This document shows, one piece after another, positions 59,701 to 63,632 of a DNA stretch of 64,000 nucleotides (its first letter is position 1; each line of letters opens with the position of its first letter). The stretch is from Baylisascaris procyonis (taxonomy: Eukaryota; Nematoda; Chromadorea; Rhabditida; Ascarididae): NCBI GenBank assembly GCA_037389465.1, contig JAZARR010000212.1, positions 1,196,001-1,260,000 of the forward strand, given 5' to 3'. The translations under genes and the position numbers were made by a program. The notes below the pieces were generated by a model. That model saw only the letters and a list, made by a program, of their open reading frames with translations. It had not been told where the DNA came from and ran no database searches.

Positions 59701-62700
59701 TTAAAAAATCGTGCTAGAAAATTTTCCTCGTTCACCTTTCCCTTCAGTCCCTTCCCCCCCCCCCCTAATGAAGTTTGGGGACCCAAATGCCTATGCTAAA
59801 AGCCGTTGATAAAAAGGACGTCCGAGTATGTAGCAGAATTTCACGGGGATAAGATGTGATAAATCATATTTTATAATTCATCGAAGGCAAATGTCACAAT
59901 TTTGGATCGGTGGTGGGCAACTTCAGGAAGCAATCACCATCTCTCGACCTTCACTTACGGTTTCTCTGGCTGAGAAAAAAGTAATAAATTAACAATAAGA
60001 GGCATCTAAGCAGAAAAAGACCTGAGAAGCATACGACAATGCAAGAAACAGGCCAAAATTCTCGAAATGTAACCTGTAATTCATATGAGGCCAGTGTTCA
60101 AAAGTGAGCTTGCGCGCTGCCTCACTCACCATCACCTCCTTATCGATGCCTTTCCACTCTGGTGTGTACTCGAAATTGTACGGATGCTCCGGATTAAGAA
60201 GCAGCTGAAAACGACTCATCAATTCGTCAACATAGAATATAGTTTGCTAAGTTTGAGGTAAACGATGCCAGCAGTCACCAATAACGATCATATTGAATCT
60301 CTTCAGAATGTCATGCATGAAGCAACAATTTAGAGTCATTTAAACAGTGTTTGCGGATCGATCCATCTCAGCGAAGAATTAATTTTACATCTGTGAAAAA
60401 TAGCACAAAAAATTTGATACAAAACCCATTTGTAAACTCAACAAATCAGCTAGGCAAGTTATTAGAAGGCACAATGCATGAAATATTCGCTATTGGAATC
60501 CACCTACAATGAGAATAAAGCAGCTTGGTTACCCTGATACGCTCAGCGAGAGCTGCGACGTGAGGCCAAATCGGTGACGTCCACTCCATCGGCACTTCAG
60601 GCTGCCCCTCGGCGATCCCCTCTGTTGGGCGCAGCTCGCTGAGCAATTCCGCACCGTCGAATTCAACCACTATTGTCTCGTGCTGTAATTACACAGCATC
60701 GAGTATTCCCCACTTTAAGCATTTGTGAAAAAATTAGAATCCAACTTATCATCCGGCATTACAGATAGTAATATTTCCATACTTCTCCCAGTGAAAAAAC
60801 AAGTAACACATGAGATGTAGCACAGACAGAGCTGTTAGTTGCCATCATATGCAGGCACTAAAAAAACATCAACCAACTAAAACAAAATCAACTAGCACCG
60901 TGATCCCCCTTCTTATCTCTCAGATATTTTGCAGTGAAATATTTAAGCAAACAAAATTTGTAACATTAGTTAGTCTTATTTTTTCAACGTTAGTCAATAA
61001 TTTCATTAGTAATGATAAATACATTTAACAAGTTTTGTAGAGAGAAAAAAAAAGATTTTACCGATGTATTCTGCACGGAAGTGAGAAGTGAAGAAAGCTT
61101 CGCAATGAAAGCCGCCAGTGCCGGTCTTCTTAAGACAATTGTCTCTTCGCTAGCAGCAGCTTGAATGAGTTTCGCTGCCTGAATCACTTCATCAATACTT
61201 TGCAATATTGAGTGACACGAAATATCCACACTAAATAAAATATATTGCTAAAGTCAGCTAAGTGAACAGAACCTAAGCTGAAGTAACAACTAATCTTACT
61301 AAGCTAACCTTAATCTTACTTTAGGAAGTAAGGTGGGGCTAAAGTAACAACTCAATGAAATGCACACGATGAAACAATCAACGTCGCACAAAAGTAACAA
61401 GAAGAACCCTCCCTTCCCATAGATCAATCGAGTTCCTGCGCATTATTCAGAAAGGCGCCGAAATTCAGCAAAGGATTATTTTTCAACCAAATTTAATTTT
61501 TCTAAAGTTTTCTTGACTTTCTCCATCAAACTTTTTTTAAATCGTCCAGCCCATTAGATATCTATGCGAGATTGACTCTCGCCTTCAAAAAGTTAATAGT
61601 GAATGACGTTCATCTATATGGTGCGGTTGTGTACACGGTGCAAATGAACATGCACTTATACATATATGCTCATGTAAATGCAAACATTACAAGCTCACTC
61701 AGATAAAAAATACTGATTTATTTCAATATATGCTCAAATGAGCGGATATAAACAAAACAACTACTCTGAGCGTTTCGCAGGTACTTAACAAGAATCTGAG
61801 TGAAAGACAATGGCCCAACATACCTCTTCAGCAGGTATTTCAAGACGAATGGTCGTTTTATCCTGAACTGTCAATGCCTCTTTAATGAGGAACACGCCGG
61901 AATATTCCCTTCTAAAGCATAGGCTTCGTTCGTCCAAGAATATAATCGCACCATTCTGCTTATCGTAAAGCACCTGCAAAATGTCTGCTCTAAGCAAAAT
62001 AGGGTTCAGATAGTGGACATCATCGATGCGAATACCTTCAAAGATGGATGCAAAGCAATAAAGCACGATTCCTGTCTTTACTGCATTTTTAGTTTTTGCA
62101 TTTCAAGGGCAACGAAAAAACATTCGAAATAAATATGCACATTTTGCCGAACTATGCTATTTACTGTATATATAATCTTTAAAACATTGTCAAATTCACT
62201 CATCAGTTTTCCCCCTAAGTTCTTCTACGCTCTTTCACGCCAGTCACTGCCTGCAGATAACGCAGCAGAAATGATAACGTTATTTCATAATGGATCAGCA
62301 GATGTTACAACACCTGTTGCGAATTTTAAAAAATAACGTGCAAAAAACTTCTCCTTTTCTAGAATTTGACTCGAGTTATTCCTAGCATCAAGTTGCAGAG
62401 AATATTCCTTTCAAAGAAAAATAACCATCAGATTCTCCTAAATATTAATTGAAAATGAGGTAATAATTTTCGGAAATGTTTACCTGAGCTTTGGGACTGT
62501 ATGAGGCTGTCGCAAGTGGGACGATGCTTTCGAAATTCGCATCCGCGACAATAAGAGAGCCGTCTTTACAATGGAACAACAGCGTATTGTTCGATTCGAT
62601 GTAGAACACCTCACACGCATCTTGCAACCAATCCGGTAGCTCCCACCTTACAATAGTAAATAATTTACAATAGCGTAACTTTAAACCAATAGAATGCATA

Positions 62701-63632
62701 GAAACCAGAGAGATTGGTAACAAGTGAAGAAGACTAATAGATGTTGGAGACTACGAAAAGTGGATGCGAACAAAGATGCACTGATCTTTGCCCAAAAAGA
62801 GTTTAAGATAGAAAACAACAGCGCTTGAATTATATCACAAACAACGAACAAGTTGCAATAAGGGGCATATGAGGGATAAGACGTAACCCAATAAACGTTC
62901 ACCAAGGAAACCAATAACTCTCCATCCAGTAATGTTTTCTACAATCTGCCAATTTATGTGAACACACTATAACGAAGATCGATGCATGTGTACAAGTGAA
63001 GTTGAACGCTGACCGCTGACAAGTAGCTTATCGGTAACTATGTGTGAACATAGTGCCCCGGACTGACTGTAAAACTCTACTCATCGATTCATCGATTCTA
63101 CGAACCCTTTTGAGCTGACTCATTACCACTCTGACCAAACCCAAGAACCAACTCGACCTAACGTGGATATGTGATGCACCAGAAGTGATCACCTAACCTC
63201 AGCTCGGTAACGAAGTACATGTGTGACTGAAGGGTTTTGTAAAATACCAGCTAAACATGATTGCCTTTTTCTTTTCAAACGCTAAATATTTGAACGCTTT
63301 TGAGTGCATAAGTTTTGCACTAAAAAACGATAAAGCACAAAAATTTGTCATTTAACAACCCTTTCAGCGCTATTTTTTCAATAACAATTATCATTTTCAA
63401 GTGCTGCACGAGAGCAAAAAATGTATGAAAATCAGCGATAATGAAAAACTGTATTCAAAAATTGTTTAACATTAACTACCTAAATAAGAATACTTCACTG
63501 AACTGAAAACGTATTAAGGATTTCTTACTCCGTGGAGATGGAAACGGCGATTCGATCTTCGTCGACAACTTTGAGCGGTTGCGCTGCCGCATCTGCGCCA
63601 GGCATTGGATTGACCTCATGGACATCGGACAT
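1..63632 (-). CDS. BIRC6: BIRC6 (BRUCE/Apollon) ortholog, giant BIR-containing E2/E3 ubiquitin ligase; 3' end off window
   Basis: One gene fills the window. About 90 GT-AG exons give roughly 4,480 codons, matching about the first 3,960 residues of the approximately 4,850-residue vertebrate BIRC6 in order. Seen directly: a BIR domain with all zinc ligands, and the blocks [53 protein letters not shown] and NLGLSQI. Known of the family: BIRC6 is an antiparallel dimer that ubiquitinates caspases, SMAC, HTRA2 and LC3, combining a BIR domain that recruits substrates with a C-terminal UBC domain. The UBC domain is not in the window; the last exon seen (332-522) ends with an intact donor, so the gene continues past position 1. 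No frameshift or internal stop was needed, so I take it as functional. The entries below give the exons in translation order. Confidence 0.93.
332..522 (-). CDS. BIRC6: BIRC6 exon 93, last exon in the window, leads into the ubiquitin-like domain
   Basis: Encodes [20 protein letters not shown] and [20 protein letters not shown], matching vertebrate GFIRRLFLQLMLEDEKVTMF just before the internal ubiquitin-like domain. The donor is AAA A|gtgaga at 331. Beyond it I find no further exon, so the rest of that domain, the last helical part and the UBC domain lie left of the window. Confidence 0.86.
612..837 (-). CDS. BIRC6: BIRC6 exon 92, [13 protein letters not shown]
   Basis: Encodes [40 protein letters not shown] and [14 protein letters not shown] between a tattgtag acceptor and AA|gtacgt donor. 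The end aligns with vertebrate RTAIENATVAFFLQCI. It joins exon 91 in phase (G then GT). Confidence 0.88.
1878..2356 (-). CDS. BIRC6: BIRC6 exons 90-91, helical repeats
   Basis: Exons at 2160-2356 ([33 protein letters not shown]) and 1878-2006 ([35 protein letters not shown]). They match vertebrate KKAVDSLLCSMCHVHPNYFS with LLMGWMGITPP, and VAPILRFLTEVGNSHIMKDW with NPLWTALLFLLCHSG. The long Ser-rich insert between these in vertebrates is missing or very short here. Phases agree; a second frame is also open over the first exon, but only this one fits. Confidence 0.85.
2357..3521. other. Large BIRC6 intron, 1.17 kb
   Basis: Non-coding. Contains a C/T-rich patch at about 3231-3275 on the plus strand (ccttccctg, then caccccacccccatccccct), with a few short open frames without BIRC6 similarity. 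Confidence 0.6.
3522..5681 (-). CDS. BIRC6: BIRC6 exons 86-89, helical repeats after the beta-module
   Basis: Exons at 5467-5681 ([35 protein letters not shown]), 4401-4481 ([20 protein letters not shown]), 4211-4245 (35 nt, [11 protein letters not shown]) and 3522-3640 ([20 protein letters not shown]). They align with vertebrate IGWLRLLHHCLTHISDLEGM, IGLKLIDILLRN, STIDILYQLGTTQDPGTKD, RIQALLKWV and HCVAAILWHSYELLVEYDL. Every junction is in phase, including the 35-nt exon. Confidence 0.85.
6233..7139 (-). CDS. BIRC6: BIRC6 exons 83-85, third beta-module (PPHRRAR...WSY)
   Basis: Exons at 6939-7139, 6532-6704 and 6233-6351. Peptides [61 protein letters not shown] and [20 protein letters not shown] are nearly colinear with vertebrate ATPPHRRARSAAWSYIFLP, AAVLLKEIHIQPH, SVSVEVSADG, GLTYIKIQLV and HRPRDASTLGLSQIKLLG. 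This is a beta-sandwich module near the C-terminal third. A gtatgt inside the second exon (CTG GAG|gtatgt) could be used alternatively. Acceptor at 6704: a run of T then CAG. Confidence 0.94.
7464..7802 (+). mobile_element. LTR-like element (possible solo or truncated LTR) in a BIRC6 intron, opposite strand
   Basis: A C/T-rich block of different composition from its surroundings. It starts tgtag, holds a TATATAAG box at 7551-7558 followed by a C/T-rich stretch, has an ATAAA at about 7726 and ends in ...cgacaca. The next bases, acaaattggcg at 7802-7812, resemble the TTGGCG start of a retrotransposon primer-binding site. These are the usual parts of a U3-R-U5 long terminal repeat with a little internal sequence. 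No gag, pol or integrase frame is present. I could not find a second copy or a target-site duplication. Confidence 0.4.
7551..7558 (+). promoter_or_regulatory. TATA box-like sequence in the LTR-like block
   Basis: TATATAAG followed about 20-45 bases on by a pyrimidine-rich stretch with cttcag and tcattcgtc, on the strand opposite to BIRC6. It is the best TATA match I noticed in the window. Confidence 0.35.
7897..8108 (-). CDS. BIRC6: BIRC6 exon 82, GGHLIVSS ... EGLFNYAP
   Basis: Encodes [20 protein letters not shown] and ends [13 protein letters not shown], equivalent to vertebrate MGGVQLICNNMVTSTRAIVN and GIHNFAPLGTI. The 1-nt start keeps phase with the previous exon if the AG at 8109-8110 is used; a closer AG (tatcag) would shift the frame. 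The donor is ATT T|gttagt. Confidence 0.87.
8296..8314. repeat. Poly(A) tract, 19 bases
   Basis: A-only run on the plus strand between exons at 8108 and 8842. No retroposed sequence was recognised next to it. Confidence 0.9.
8669..8733. repeat. (AT)n microsatellite, about 32 units
   Basis: Uninterrupted AT dinucleotide array in the intron left of the exon at 8842, flanked by acacacgcatgcgcacg on one side. It produces spurious Tyr/Ile repeat peptides in two minus-strand frames. Confidence 0.98.
8842..10025 (-). CDS. BIRC6: BIRC6 exons 78-81, helical repeats before GGHLIVSS
   Basis: Exons at 9936-10025 ([18 protein letters not shown]), 9338-9535 ([37 protein letters not shown]), 9165-9259 ([20 protein letters not shown]) and 8842-9072 ([40 protein letters not shown]). 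All in phase. The last aligns with vertebrate EPLLWFILRVLDTSDALKAF. The 78-nt intron 9260-9337 is in frame and stop-free (see findings). Confidence 0.82.
10420..11979 (-). CDS. BIRC6: BIRC6 exons 74-77, helical repeats and acidic linker
   Basis: Exons at 11861-11979 ([20 protein letters not shown]), 11489-11583 ([20 protein letters not shown]), 10787-10854 ([19 protein letters not shown]) and 10420-10566 ([20 protein letters not shown]). Phases agree. The third and fourth are polar and acidic with no clear vertebrate match; the first two are helical. Confidence 0.74.
12632..14157 (-). CDS. BIRC6: BIRC6 exons 69-73, helical repeats
   Basis: Exons at 14018-14157 ([14 protein letters not shown], then [20 protein letters not shown]), 13617-13854 ([20 protein letters not shown]), 13289-13465 ([20 protein letters not shown]), 12824-12973 ([20 protein letters not shown]) and 12632-12700 ([19 protein letters not shown], tentative). 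With these sites every junction is in phase. The exon at 13617 could instead stop at the ideal gtaagt at 13639, but that breaks the frame. They correspond to the region after SVSDEEK in vertebrates, up to FTILTTLSKKAS. Confidence 0.72.
14158..15759. other. Large BIRC6 intron, 1.6 kb, with unexplained open frames
   Basis: Between the exons at 15760 and 14157, which join in phase without help. At 14763-15069 the minus strand is open in two frames (87 and 72 codons; one has a Cys/Lys-rich stretch [20 protein letters not shown]). No splice pair makes them fit the BIRC6 frame and I recognise no domain. Confidence 0.5.
15760..16744 (-). CDS. BIRC6: BIRC6 exons 66-68, Ser/Glu-rich insert and LVS...[10 protein letters not shown] block
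   Basis: Exons at 16460-16744 ([40 protein letters not shown]), 16244-16296 (53 nt, [17 protein letters not shown], matching HLLVSDPNLIHVLVKF) and 15760-15966 ([20 protein letters not shown], matching NLIRPGDAKAVCGEMTRDQL). Phases agree throughout. The first exon is low complexity and probably disordered. Confidence 0.8.
17668..20050 (-). CDS. BIRC6: BIRC6 exons 62-65, acidic linker to [19 protein letters not shown]
   Basis: The firm exon is 17668-17818 ([20 protein letters not shown]), equal to vertebrate NRIPVISLNQASITSFLTVL. Upstream, 18377-18491 ([20 protein letters not shown]) and 19160 to about 19290 ([20 protein letters not shown]) are open, have usable sites and join each other in phase; 20000-20050 is a weak candidate. 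Vertebrate BIRC6 has a long acidic linker here that is poorly conserved, so sequence gives little help. One exon between 21061 and 19290 is probably still missing. Confidence 0.55.
21061..22474 (-). CDS. BIRC6: BIRC6 exons 59-61, armadillo-like repeats
   Basis: Exons at 22284-22474 ([19 protein letters not shown]), 21489-21579 ([19 protein letters not shown]) and 21061-21285 ([20 protein letters not shown]). They match vertebrate LPFTLAHERCISVVQKLVLF, ARIANATRPTIHLCEIVN and WAQYSLTCMLQDILAGEL. Phases agree and acceptors are strong (actttcag, gatttcag, tatttcag). The last exon ends at GAA CAA G|gttagc. Confidence 0.88.
22774..25497 (-). CDS. BIRC6: BIRC6 exons 55-58, Ser-rich segment and coiled coil
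   Basis: Exons at 25292-25497 ([17 protein letters not shown], then a Ser-rich tail), 23766-23966 ([36 protein letters not shown]), 23077-23172 ([15 protein letters not shown]) and 22774-22831 ([13 protein letters not shown]). All phases agree. The heptad-like 23.8 kb exon corresponds to the vertebrate coil QLVHHKQQLNLLKAKQKAL. A CAGATGCTG repeat in it gives the HLQHLQ peptide. Confidence 0.82.
23967..25291. other. Large BIRC6 intron, 1.3 kb, with purine-rich and C-tract sequences
   Basis: Holds an A/G-rich plus-strand stretch (24320-24520), the 13-base C run at 25109-25121 and a 112-codon minus-strand open frame (24747-25085) with no recognisable similarity. Confidence 0.5.
25109..25121. 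repeat. Mono-C tract, 13 bases (G-tract in sense RNA)
   Basis: Run of C on the plus strand in the intron 23967-25291, preceded by ctcttccca. Confidence 0.95.
25796..25820. repeat. Poly(T) tract, 25 bases
   Basis: T-only run on the plus strand (A-run in the sense transcript) preceded by ttttc, in the intron 25498-26075. It could be the tail of a minus-strand retroposon, but nothing recognisable adjoins it. Confidence 0.92.
26076..29313 (-). CDS. BIRC6: BIRC6 exons 49-54, helical scaffold after the discoidin module
   Basis: Exons at 29100-29313, about 28665-28831, 27575-27697, 26984-27103, 26594-26651 and 26076-26241. Peptides: [101 protein letters not shown]. Each has a partner in the vertebrate order (EDIQCRYNLACHRLE; TEQLRTIIRYLLDTLL; ERWWGQFLSNVLQELY; RVFMLLSCIG; VLESLLNLLDNLL). 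The 3' end of the second exon is uncertain (28644 or 28665). The exon at 26651 needs phase 2 upstream, while the one at 27103 ends in phase 0, so one of those sites is slightly off. Confidence 0.84.
29602..29635. repeat. Short tandem duplication, acaaacagcagtt type
   Basis: Two and a half copies of a 14-base unit (acaaacagcagtta) in the intron between exons at 29313 and 29979. Confidence 0.85.
29979..31153 (-). CDS. BIRC6: BIRC6 exons 47-48, discoidin-like beta-sandwich module
   Basis: Exons at 30939-31153 and 29979-30140. [56 protein letters not shown] and [17 protein letters not shown] match vertebrate ARRFVTLDFGRPILLTDVLI, LSIDIWTLGEEVDGRRLV and AKIPLGFYYGHTYILPW. The fold is the F5/8-type jelly roll. 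Acceptor gttgtag, donor AAG|gttcgc, all in phase. Confidence 0.95.
31154..32078. other. BIRC6 intron, 0.93 kb
   Basis: Nothing recognisable. Contains a direct repeat of 11 bases (aataatgacca twice) around 31439-31460. Confidence 0.55.
32079..32623 (-). CDS. BIRC6: BIRC6 exons 45-46, [11 protein letters not shown] linker and [13 protein letters not shown]
   Basis: Exons at 32439-32623 and 32079-32238, in phase. [20 protein letters not shown] equals vertebrate PPTPKTTPLFMTPPLTPP, a phospho-type Pro/Thr motif conserved over a very long distance. [16 protein letters not shown] equals PPPHQSIIIERMHSG and leads directly into the discoidin-like module. Confidence 0.92.
33042..33165 (-). CDS. BIRC6: BIRC6 exon 44, short coiled-coil helix
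   Basis: Encodes [20 protein letters not shown] followed by [12 protein letters not shown] between a clean atatttcag acceptor and a gtactc donor. It aligns with vertebrate QVALQSLSHAMASAEQQLQVL, but the long Gln-rich coil found after it in vertebrates is absent, so the linker here is shorter. Confidence 0.85.
33742..34353 (-). CDS. BIRC6: BIRC6 exons 42-43, [13 protein letters not shown] block
   Basis: Exons at 34138-34353 and 33742-33854. The first carries [20 protein letters not shown], nearly identical to vertebrate [17 protein letters not shown] and strong evidence for orthology. The second is a Thr/Ser-rich linker ([17 protein letters not shown]). The donor at 34138 is an ideal gtaagt; the donor of the second exon (TCC|gtcacg) is weak but is the one that keeps phase. 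Confidence 0.88.
35122..37081 (-). CDS. BIRC6: BIRC6 exons 39-41, Ser/Thr/Pro-rich insert and DEIDWLDVF motif
   Basis: Exons at 37012-37081 ([16 protein letters not shown]), 35873-36102 (76 residues of Ser/Thr/Ala/Pro-rich sequence, [20 protein letters not shown]) and 35122-35209 ([18 protein letters not shown]). The last equals vertebrate SDEIDLSDVLSGNG. Phases agree. The middle exon has no clear vertebrate counterpart and looks like a lineage-specific disordered expansion. Confidence 0.82.
35776..35820. repeat. A-rich (A5G)-like purine tract
   Basis: Irregular repeats of aaaaag and aaaaaaag on the plus strand just left of exon 35873-36102; in the sense transcript this is a long T/C tract. 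Confidence 0.85.
37504..39642 (-). CDS. BIRC6: BIRC6 exons 35-38, armadillo-like helical region
   Basis: Exons at 39454-39642, 39153-39278, 38322-38469 and 37504-37677, with perfect phase. Peptides [55 protein letters not shown] and [16 protein letters not shown] align with vertebrate VQRCAMLQFSEFHEKLV, LVLDTLCWLAG, GRSIAHKCARFLAL, GPVLLKALLDNM and CSTACASLLTAV. These are alpha-helical repeats of the scaffold. Confidence 0.92.
40609..43263 (-). CDS. BIRC6: BIRC6 exons 32-34, end of beta-module and basic Ser-rich linker
   Basis: Exons at 43146-43263 ([20 protein letters not shown]), 41967-42112 (very basic and Ser-rich, [19 protein letters not shown]) and 40609-40696 ([22 protein letters not shown]). 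They match the vertebrate series RSFLIHVKAV, LASLLAKVAAGKEKSSN and CDLLQEVSVTIRRFKKTS. All phases agree (2 to 1 nt, 1 to 2 nt, 2 to 1 nt). The plus strand of 41762-42145 is open for 127 codons, but it is antisense to this exon. Confidence 0.8.
42113..43145. other. BIRC6 intron, 1.0 kb
   Basis: No open frame of note on either strand and no repeat recognised. The exons at 43146 and 42112 join in phase. Confidence 0.6.
44046..45329 (-). CDS. BIRC6: BIRC6 exons 29-31, first beta-sandwich (carbohydrate-binding-like) module
   Basis: Exons at 45149-45329, 44459-44656 and 44046-44160, all in phase. Diagnostic peptides: [15 protein letters not shown] with NPQHW and [26 protein letters not shown] then [27 protein letters not shown]. 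They align with vertebrate VPPCWVEVQ, HTRTWKLQTD, VGHVDFKFVLN, IQVTLLKN and CGPVWLASGLDLSG. In BIRC6 structures this is a jelly-roll-like module in the dimer arch; no ligand is assumed here. Confidence 0.88.
44578..45069 (-). other. Unexplained 163-codon Leu/Val-rich open frame, mostly intronic
   Basis: Open from 45069 through an intron and into BIRC6 exon 44459-44656 in a different frame from the coding one. The peptide is hydrophobic ([20 protein letters not shown]). The flanking exons join in phase and match vertebrate BIRC6, so it is not needed; an alternative exon cannot be excluded. Confidence 0.25.
45330..46966. other. Large BIRC6 intron, 1.6 kb
   Basis: Contains the 17-base C tract (45605-45621) and a 74-codon minus-strand open frame at 46042-46266 (Ser/Asn/Lys-rich). 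The exons at 46967 and 45329 already join in phase and match the conserved order, so I do not include that frame. Confidence 0.55.
45605..45621. repeat. Mono-C tract, 17 bases
   Basis: Run of C on the plus strand in the intron 45330-46966, after a C/T-rich stretch with cttctcttccctcg. The longest of four. Confidence 0.95.
46967..47757 (-). CDS. BIRC6: BIRC6 exons 27-28, acidic/Ser-rich linker and LWELTR helix
   Basis: Exons at 47650-47757 ([20 protein letters not shown]) and 46967-47159 ([17 protein letters not shown], then [20 protein letters not shown]). The second matches the vertebrate helix TLEILTSLVELTRF. Phase is kept on both sides (1 to 2 nt, then 2 to 1 nt into the exon at 45329). 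The acidic and Ser-rich stretch is expected to be disordered. Confidence 0.72.
48114..49776 (-). CDS. BIRC6: BIRC6 exons 24-26, last propeller blades
   Basis: Exons at 49633-49776, 48339-48470 and 48114-48234, all in phase. The second encodes [19 protein letters not shown] and [17 protein letters not shown], aligning with vertebrate TTQGGYVKILDLSNFEILAKV and the following SGTDRLCACTKGG strand. The first starts [16 protein letters not shown], matching EEEPIKIQH in vertebrates. The third ([14 protein letters not shown]) is WD-like. This closes the N-terminal propeller around the BIR domain. Confidence 0.75.
48471..49632. other. Large BIRC6 intron, 1.16 kb
   Basis: Contains a 10-base C tract (48898-48907), a plus-strand 116-codon frame (48698-49048) and minus-strand frames (49202-49602). 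None gives a consistent BIRC6 exon. Confidence 0.55.
48898..48907. repeat. Mono-C tract, 10 bases
   Basis: Run of C on the plus strand in the intron 48471-49632, after tcttctttttat. Confidence 0.93.
50277..52122 (-). CDS. BIRC6: BIRC6 exons 21-23, propeller blades with LQCFRLP motif
   Basis: Exons at 51851-52122, 51422 to about 51579, and 50277-50414. The first is acidic and Ser-rich ([35 protein letters not shown]). The second carries [19 protein letters not shown], equivalent to vertebrate GTLVQCLRLPKFAEEEN. The third carries [18 protein letters not shown] and [17 protein letters not shown], equivalent to the blade with GGYLVLYKM. The join between the first two is not in phase with the sites I chose; the other junction is clean (AAA|gtaagt to gaag|GTG). 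Confidence 0.72.
50415..51421. other. BIRC6 intron, 1.0 kb
   Basis: No feature recognised. The exons on either side (AAA|gtaagt to gaag|GTG) join in phase. Confidence 0.6.
52565..54644 (-). CDS. BIRC6: BIRC6 exons 16-20, propeller region, boundaries partly unresolved
   Basis: Likely exons at 54500-54644 ([17 protein letters not shown], then [13 protein letters not shown]), 53855-53928 ([13 protein letters not shown]), 53161 to about 53376 (ending [20 protein letters not shown]), 52798-52951 ([19 protein letters not shown]) and 52565-52682 ([18 protein letters not shown]). The frames read as protein and the acceptors are good (atatttcag, ctatttcag). The joins 53855 to 53376 and 53161 to 52951 do not keep phase as drawn, so a small exon or another splice site is missing. 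Function is inferred from position only: further propeller blades and loops between the BIR domain and the LVQCLRLP-like motif. Confidence 0.55.
53972..54012. repeat. GGGAAAA short tandem repeat
   Basis: Four imperfect copies of a 9-10 base unit (ttgggaaaa) in the intron between exons at 53928 and 54500. Confidence 0.85.
55186..55593 (-). other. Unexplained 135-codon open frame inside a BIRC6 intron
   Basis: Stop-free from an ATG at 55593 to a TAG at 55186, encoding a Lys/Arg/Ser-rich peptide ([39 protein letters not shown]). The exons at 55779 and 54644 join in phase without it. I recognise no family. Possible explanations: chance, a mobile-element fragment or a nested gene. Short duplications (tgctgaatt, ccaatttcaatccaat) flank its 3' end at 55118-55172. 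Confidence 0.3.
55779..58060 (-). CDS. BIRC6: BIRC6 exons 9-15, propeller blade and Ser/Thr-rich loop
   Basis: Exons at 58041-58060 (20 nt, tentative), 57610-57674, 57169-57197 (29 nt), 56963-57076, 56853-56910, 56230-56295 and 55779-55873. Peptides include [46 protein letters not shown] and a Ser/Thr-rich tail ([16 protein letters not shown]). They fit the region where vertebrate BIRC6 has RRPTLAWLEDSS followed by a disordered acidic loop. The whole series keeps phase only if the tiny exons are included, which supports them. The intron between 56963 and 56910 is only 52 bp. Individual boundaries are less secure than in the BIR exons. Confidence 0.62.
58413..58641 (-). CDS. BIRC6: BIRC6 exon 8, end of BIR domain and following propeller strand
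   Basis: Starts in phase with [15 protein letters not shown], supplying the His and final Cys zinc ligands (about residues 375 and 382), then [17 protein letters not shown] and a blade ending [11 protein letters not shown] before gtaagc. It matches the vertebrate order BIR, NVPLSVTLATSP, then a blade with CIWDVS. Approximate residues 372-448. Confidence 0.93.
59492..59620 (-). CDS. BIRC6: BIRC6 exon 7, core of the BIR zinc-binding domain
   Basis: Encodes [17 protein letters not shown] and [18 protein letters not shown], the most diagnostic peptides in the window. The acceptor is ttctttcag and the donor splits the final Trp codon (TG|gttagt). Zinc ligands seen: two Cys of the CxxC (about residues 355 and 358) here; the His and last Cys are in the next exon. 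The spacing C-x2-C-x16-H-x6-C is exactly that of BIR domains. In BIRC6 this domain binds IAP-binding motifs of SMAC, HTRA2 and caspases. The acidic and Trp groove residues (SDEPW) are present, so binding ability is expected but not shown. Confidence 0.96.
59754..59765. repeat. Mono-C tract, 12 bases
   Basis: Run of C on the plus strand in the intron between exons at 59620 and 60074, after cccttcagtccctt. Confidence 0.93.
60074..62646 (-). CDS. BIRC6: BIRC6 exons 2-6, N-terminal beta-propeller up to the BIR domain
   Basis: Exons at 62484-62646, 61824-62075, 61062-61247, 60533-60682 and 60074-60204, approximately residues 35-329. They encode the first WD-like blades ([38 protein letters not shown]) and finish with [14 protein letters not shown], the first strand and helix of the BIR domain. 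The order and spacing fit the vertebrate protein (KVIDGTSG, GILLLD, then the ETFTSWPHVGYR segment). All junctions are in phase; the 5' end of the exon at 62075 is the least certain because two nearby AGs are possible. Four of the five exons end at a codon boundary. Confidence 0.82.
63529..63632 (-). CDS. BIRC6: BIRC6 exon 1, start codon
   Basis: The frame opens [20 protein letters not shown] and ends in codon phase 2 at a GA|gtaaga donor. I chose the ATG at 63632-63630 because the same frame has a TGA at 63659-63657, nine codons upstream, with no other ATG between. The second ATG at 63625 is out of frame. The stretch is short, polar and Ala-rich, as at the variable N terminus of BIRC6. It joins in phase to exon 2, where [15 protein letters not shown] begins the propeller. 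Confidence 0.8.
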
